From Acidimicrobiia bacterium (GTDB lineage Bacteria; Actinomycetota; Acidimicrobiia; Acidimicrobiales; SKKL01), in NCBI GenBank assembly GCA_041676705.1, contig JBAYRL010000002.1:434001-498000 (forward strand): a stretch of DNA of 64,000 bases. The letters are read 5' to 3'. Below the pieces are notes generated by a model. It was not told the DNA's origin. It ran no database searches and saw only the letters and a list, made by a program, of their open reading frames with translations. The position numbers were made by a program, and so were the translations under genes. Below are positions 60,722-64,000 of the stretch, in pieces (position 1 is the first letter of the stretch; the number at the start of each line of letters is the position of its first letter).

Positions 60722-62265
60722 TGCCTAATACCGGCGAGCCGGCCGCTTTTGACGAGTTAATGCGCTCGATTTTAACGAGTCGCGTCTACGAAGTTGCCCG
60801 CGAGACACCATTAGAACTGGCCGCTCGTCTTTCGGCTCGCCTCGATAACAAAATCTGGTTTAAGCGCGAAGACTTACAGCCGATTTTCAGCTTTAAACTT
60901 CGCGGCGCTTACAACAAGATGGCCCATCTGAGCGAGCAAGAGCGTCAGCGCGGCGTTATTACGGCCAGTGCAGGAAACCATGCCCAAGGTGTGGCCTATT
61001 CGGCGCGGCACCTCGGAATCAAAGCGCTGATTGTCATGCCCGAAACAACACCGTCGATCAAGGTTGATGCGGTTAGAAATCTCGGTGCGGAAGTGGTTTT
61101 GGTGGGTGATTCGTATTCAGATGCCCAGGCCCACTGCGATTCGCTGCAACGCTCAACCGGAATGACCGCCATTCCACCTTTTGATGATCCGCTGGTGGTA
61201 GCCGGACAAGGAACCATTGCCGATGAAATAGTGCGTCAAAGCGCCGCCGATTTAGACGCCGTGTTCGTGCCGGTGGGTGGCGGTGGGCTGATTGGCGGGA
61301 TCGGGGCATACCTAAAGACGGTGGTCCCACACGTAAAGGTTATTGGCGTTGAATCGACAGAGGCCGATGCCATGGCCCGTTCGTTGATGGCCGGTAAAAT
61401 TGTGAAGTTAGACCAGGTTGGGATTTTTGCTGATGGCGTGGCTGTTCGCCAGGTTGGCAACTACACGTTTGGTTTGGCACAAGAGGTGATCGATGAAACC
61501 ATCACCGTAAGTAACGACGAAATTTCAGCAGCCATTAAAGACATTTTTGAAGACACCCGCTCGATTGTGGAACCAGCCGGAGCACTGTCGGTGGCTGGGC
61601 TCAAACACTGGGTCGAACACAACGATGTGCACCAAGAAAACCTGGTCGCGATCCTAAGTGGTGCCAACATGAACTTTGACCGCTTGCGCTTTGTGACCGA
61701 GCAAGCCGAGTTGGGCGAAGCACGTGAAGCCTTATTTGCCGTGACTATTCCCGAGCAACCGGGTGCTTTCCGTGAGTTTTGTGCCCTGTTAGATACTCGT
61801 GTTATCACCGAGTTTAACTATCGCTTGAACACCCGTGATGTAGCTCACATTTTTGTGGGTGTAGCCGTGGAGTCGCGTTCGGATGCCGACACGGTCGCCA
61901 ATCTGTTGCGCGCTACCGGACTTTCAACCATCGACTTGTCGAATAATGAAGTAGCCAAGTTGCACGTGCGCCACATGGTGGGTGGCCGAGCGGCAGATGT
62001 ACATGATGAAGTGCTCTACAGGTTCCAATTCCCCGAGCGGCCAGGCGCCTTAATGCGTTTCTTGGAGACCTTGGGTGGTCGCTGGAACATCAGTCTTTTT
62101 CACTACCGCAACCACGGAGCAGACATCGGAAGGGTTTTGGCAGGCTTTGAAGTGCCCGAGACTGAACGAGATGAGTTTCGGTGGTTCTTAGATGAACTGG
62201 GTTACCGACACACTTTGGAAGATAGCAACCCAGCATATGATCAATTCCTAAAGATTGAACGCTAG
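60721..62265 (+). CDS. ilvA: Threonine ammonia-lyase, biosynthetic
   Basis: 514 residues. The PLP-binding Lys is in FSFKLRGAYNKM (about 58), the phosphate loop is GGGGLIGGIG, and TASAGNHAQGVAYSA is conserved. Two ACT-type regulatory regions (about 335-410 and 425-505) make it the long biosynthetic form, inhibited by isoleucine. It turns threonine into 2-oxobutanoate for isoleucine synthesis. No other ilv gene is in the window. Confidence 0.95.
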   Translation: MPNTGEPAAFDELMRSILTSRVYEVARETPLELAARLSARLDNKIWFKREDLQPIFSFKLRGAYNKMAHLSEQERQRGVITASAGNHAQGVAYSARHLGIKALIVMPETTPSIKVDAVRNLGAEVVLVGDSYSDAQAHCDSLQRSTGMTAIPPFDDPLVVAGQGTIADEIVRQSAADLDAVFVPVGGGGLIGGIGAYLKTVVPHVKVIGVESTEADAMARSLMAGKIVKLDQVGIFADGVAVRQVGNYTFGLAQEVIDETITVSNDEISAAIKDIFEDTRSIVEPAGALSVAGLKHWVEHNDVHQENLVAILSGANMNFDRLRFVTEQAELGEAREALFAVTIPEQPGAFREFCALLDTRVITEFNYRLNTRDVAHIFVGVAVESRSDADTVANLLRATGLSTIDLSNNEVAKLHVRHMVGGRAADVHDEVLYRFQFPERPGALMRFLETLGGRWNISLFHYRNHGADIGRVLAGFEVPETERDEFRWFLDELGYRHTLEDSNPAYDQFLKIER

Positions 62266-62279
62266 GAAACCCTGATCTA

Positions 62280-63422
62280 TTAACCCAATACAACCAACAA
62301 CGCGAGTGGCACTACCACAAAGGTTCCCACTACCCACGCTAAGGCTAGCGTACGGCGCCGAGTAGCGACTTCTGCCAGAAACTCTGCGGCGGTGACGGGC
62401 AGCATGCGGGTGAGGGGTAGTGGGTATATCAGTAAGATTCCTGCCAAGTTGAAGAGGGTGTGTACTAAGGCGATGGCTAGGGCTTCGGGGCGACTGGCGG
62501 CCATGGCGGCTAAGAGTGCGGTGATGGTGGTGCCTACGTTGGCGCCGAGGGTGACTGGGTAGGCGGCGCGGATGCTGAGCACTCCCGAGGCGGCTAGTGG
62601 GATTAACAGCGACGTGGTGATGCTAGAAGACTGGACCACGACCGTGATCACCAGACCGAATGACATGGCGACCAAACCACCGCCACGGGTTAACAGGTCA
62701 TTGAGTGAACGTTCCAGTCGATCAGCGATCAGCGTACGCATATTCTTGGTAATGAACGTGAGCGAAATCATCACCAAGACCAAGCCACACACAATGAGGA
62801 GAGCGCCCTGAGCTGTTCCTGAAACAGCTTTCGCAAACAGAGTCTCGATTAAATCGACAGGTCCGTCGACCAGCGTCTTAATCGGGCTTTGCCATTCACT
62901 CCCCGACGAACCGACCAGAATTTCGCTTATCCGTGTAGCCGTTTTGGCCAGAAAGCCGGTGGCCATCTCCAACGGAAAAAGCAGTATCACCGCAAAGAGG
63001 TTGAAGAAGTCGTGCACGGTGGCAGTAGCGAAAGCCCGCCGAAACTCGGGACCTTGGCGCATATGACCGAGCGACACAATGGCGTTGGTGATGGTGGTGC
63101 CGATATTGGCCCCCATAATCATGGGAACCGCCGCTTCCACACTGAGCGTTCCCGAGGCCACCAAACCCACGATCACTGAAGAGGTGGCTGAAGAAGATTG
63201 CATTAGGACGGTTACTAAAATACCCACCGAAAATGCGGCCAGAGGGTTGGTTACACGTTCTAACAGTTGAGTCTGAGTATCGCCTCCGAGCGCTCCCATC
63301 CCCGCTTGGAGTACCGAGACCCCAATGAGAAAGCCGTAGATGAGAATGACTACTAGCGCTGCTCGGCCGGCCGTTGGTACCTCAAGGCGCGCCGCAGTAG
63401 GAGGCGTAGTTTTCTCATCCAT
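62280..63422 (-). CDS. Na/phosphate symporter (NptA/PNaS family)
   Basis: 380 residues from the ATG at 63422. Two inverted repeats each carry the QSSS motif (VLMQSSSATSSVIVG and VVVQSSSITTSLLIP) and GANIGTTIT/GANVGTTIT, the substrate and sodium sites of the PNaS family. About eight to ten TM segments. Many bacterial members have a PhoU domain fused to the C-terminus; here it is separate, encoded just upstream on the same strand (63510 to the edge). Confidence 0.9.
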   Translation of the reverse strand: MDEKTTPPTAARLEVPTAGRAALVVILIYGFLIGVSVLQAGMGALGGDTQTQLLERVTNPLAAFSVGILVTVLMQSSSATSSVIVGLVASGTLSVEAAVPMIMGANIGTTITNAIVSLGHMRQGPEFRRAFATATVHDFFNLFAVILLFPLEMATGFLAKTATRISEILVGSSGSEWQSPIKTLVDGPVDLIETLFAKAVSGTAQGALLIVCGLVLVMISLTFITKNMRTLIADRLERSLNDLLTRGGGLVAMSFGLVITVVVQSSSITTSLLIPLAASGVLSIRAAYPVTLGANVGTTITALLAAMAASRPEALAIALVHTLFNLAGILLIYPLPLTRMLPVTAAEFLAEVATRRRTLALAWVVGTFVVVPLALLVVLG

Positions 63423-63509
63423 GGAACTTACCCGGCAAGCTAGTACGTAGAAGGGCCCGACAGACAACGCTCATAAAGGTAATTCGCCACAGAGTTGGCG
63501 AAGCGTTCC

Positions 63510-64000
63510 TTATTGCTCGTGTTCTATTGGGTTAATCAAGGTTGAGACTATGCCAACCAAGTTGCCCAAGACCCGCTTGAGGTATCGATGGAGCACCGCT
63601 CGGGGCACGGCATAGGAACCGGGCATTTCACTGTGCATAAGCTCACGAATTTTAACTACTTGGAGATCTTGGAGCTTGTTTGCCTTGACCCGGAACTCTT
63701 CCATGCGTTCAGAGTCGGGATCGAGAATCAGTTCGACTACTTCGCCCAACATGGCTGAGATTTGGGTGTGGATGGACTGCAACTCTTCGCGATCATCAGC
63801 TTCAGCGAACGAGACGTCTTCATCGGTGAGCTCGAAAATGTTCTTGGCTTGGTCACCAATTCGTTCAATGCGCTTGATGAGCAAGGTGTAGGCCATCACG
63901 TCGCCAATATGCTCGGCCCCTTGCACGGTAATGTGAACAATCAGCTCACGACGAAGGTCTTGTTCGGCACGGTTAATGCCTTCGTCAGTTCGTCGGATCT
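63510..64000 (-). CDS. PhoU-domain protein, partial (5' end outside window)
   Basis: The frame is open to the right edge; 163 residues are visible. The helical PhoU pattern is clear (MAYTLLIKRIERIGDQAKNI with the metal-binding Glu/Asp, and VVELILDPDSERMEEF). It would control the downstream symporter or signal phosphate status. The gap to the symporter start is 87 bp. Confidence 0.8.
   Translation of the reverse strand, partial: IRRTDEGINRAEQDLRRELIVHITVQGAEHIGDVMAYTLLIKRIERIGDQAKNIFELTDEDVSFAEADDREELQSIHTQISAMLGEVVELILDPDSERMEEFRVKANKLQDLQVVKIRELMHSEMPGSYAVPRAVLHRYLKRVLGNLVGIVSTLINPIEHEQ

Overview
The window is 64 kb of a compact chromosome from an actinomycete-like bacterium (phylum Actinomycetota), and it contains the replication-origin neighbourhood. 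The gene order cca - DUF6049 - Ser/Thr kinase - sigM-like sigma factor - anti-sigma - trxB - trxA - parB - parA - rsmG - jag - yidC - yidD - rnpA - rpmH - dnaA - dnaN - recF - dciA - gyrB - gyrA - DUF3566 - tRNA-Ile is the arrangement known from Mycobacterium and relatives. The base composition is only moderately GC-rich, and some genes differ from the mycobacterial pattern (murJ and cwlM are absent from their usual places). I therefore favour a deep-branching class such as Acidimicrobiia, but this is inference. Protein order is the evidence; no rRNA gene is present to decide it.

Region 1 (1-12.8 kb) is mixed metabolism: an NfeD-like/flotillin membrane pair, Maf, a pseudouridine kinase/glycosidase pair (psuK-psuG), a small HiPIP-like iron-sulfur protein, an alpha/beta hydrolase, mannose-6-phosphate isomerase, hisG-hisE, a class III CoA-transferase, inositol-3-phosphate synthase and a divergent LysR regulator. 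Region 2 (12.8-17.2 kb) is the operon rpsF-ssb-rpsR-rplI-dnaB on the minus strand. Its dnaB carries an intein inside the Walker A motif and is preceded by a strongly phased set of DnaA boxes. Region 3 (17.2-24.7 kb) holds a DUF192 lipoprotein, panB, a bifunctional penicillin-binding protein with a DUF5318 partner, a methyltransferase, the CCA-adding enzyme and a histone-deacetylase-family hydrolase.

Region 4 (24.7-33.8 kb, plus strand) is an envelope/stress cluster: GNAT, DUF6049, DegV, a transmembrane Ser/Thr kinase, an ECF sigma factor with its membrane anti-sigma, and thioredoxin reductase/thioredoxin. Region 5 (33.8-39.2 kb, minus strand) is chromosome segregation and membrane insertion (parB, parA, two parS sites, rsmG, jag, yidC, yidD, rnpA, rpmH). 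Region 6 (39.2-51 kb, plus strand) is replication initiation and topology. Coding strand switches between rpmH and dnaA, which fits bidirectional replication starting there or in the dnaA-dnaN spacer.

Region 7 (51-64 kb) is accessory and metabolic: a P-type ATPase, a metal-type ABC ATPase without its permease, a thioesterase, histidinol phosphatase (a further His step beside hisE/hisG), a PQQ-type beta-propeller, a DtxR/MntR-type regulator, a lipoprotein, threonine ammonia-lyase, and a Na/phosphate symporter with a separate PhoU that runs off the right edge.

I saw no CRISPR array, prophage, transposase or insertion sequence. The most interesting signals are: the DnaA-box array at about 21-bp spacing in front of dnaB; a class 3 (Trp-Cys-Thr) DnaB intein with a decayed homing endonuclease; an rnpA gene whose only plausible full-length start is AUU; and a catalytically intact kinase carrying the extracellular domain otherwise found on the mycobacterial MurJ pseudokinase protein.
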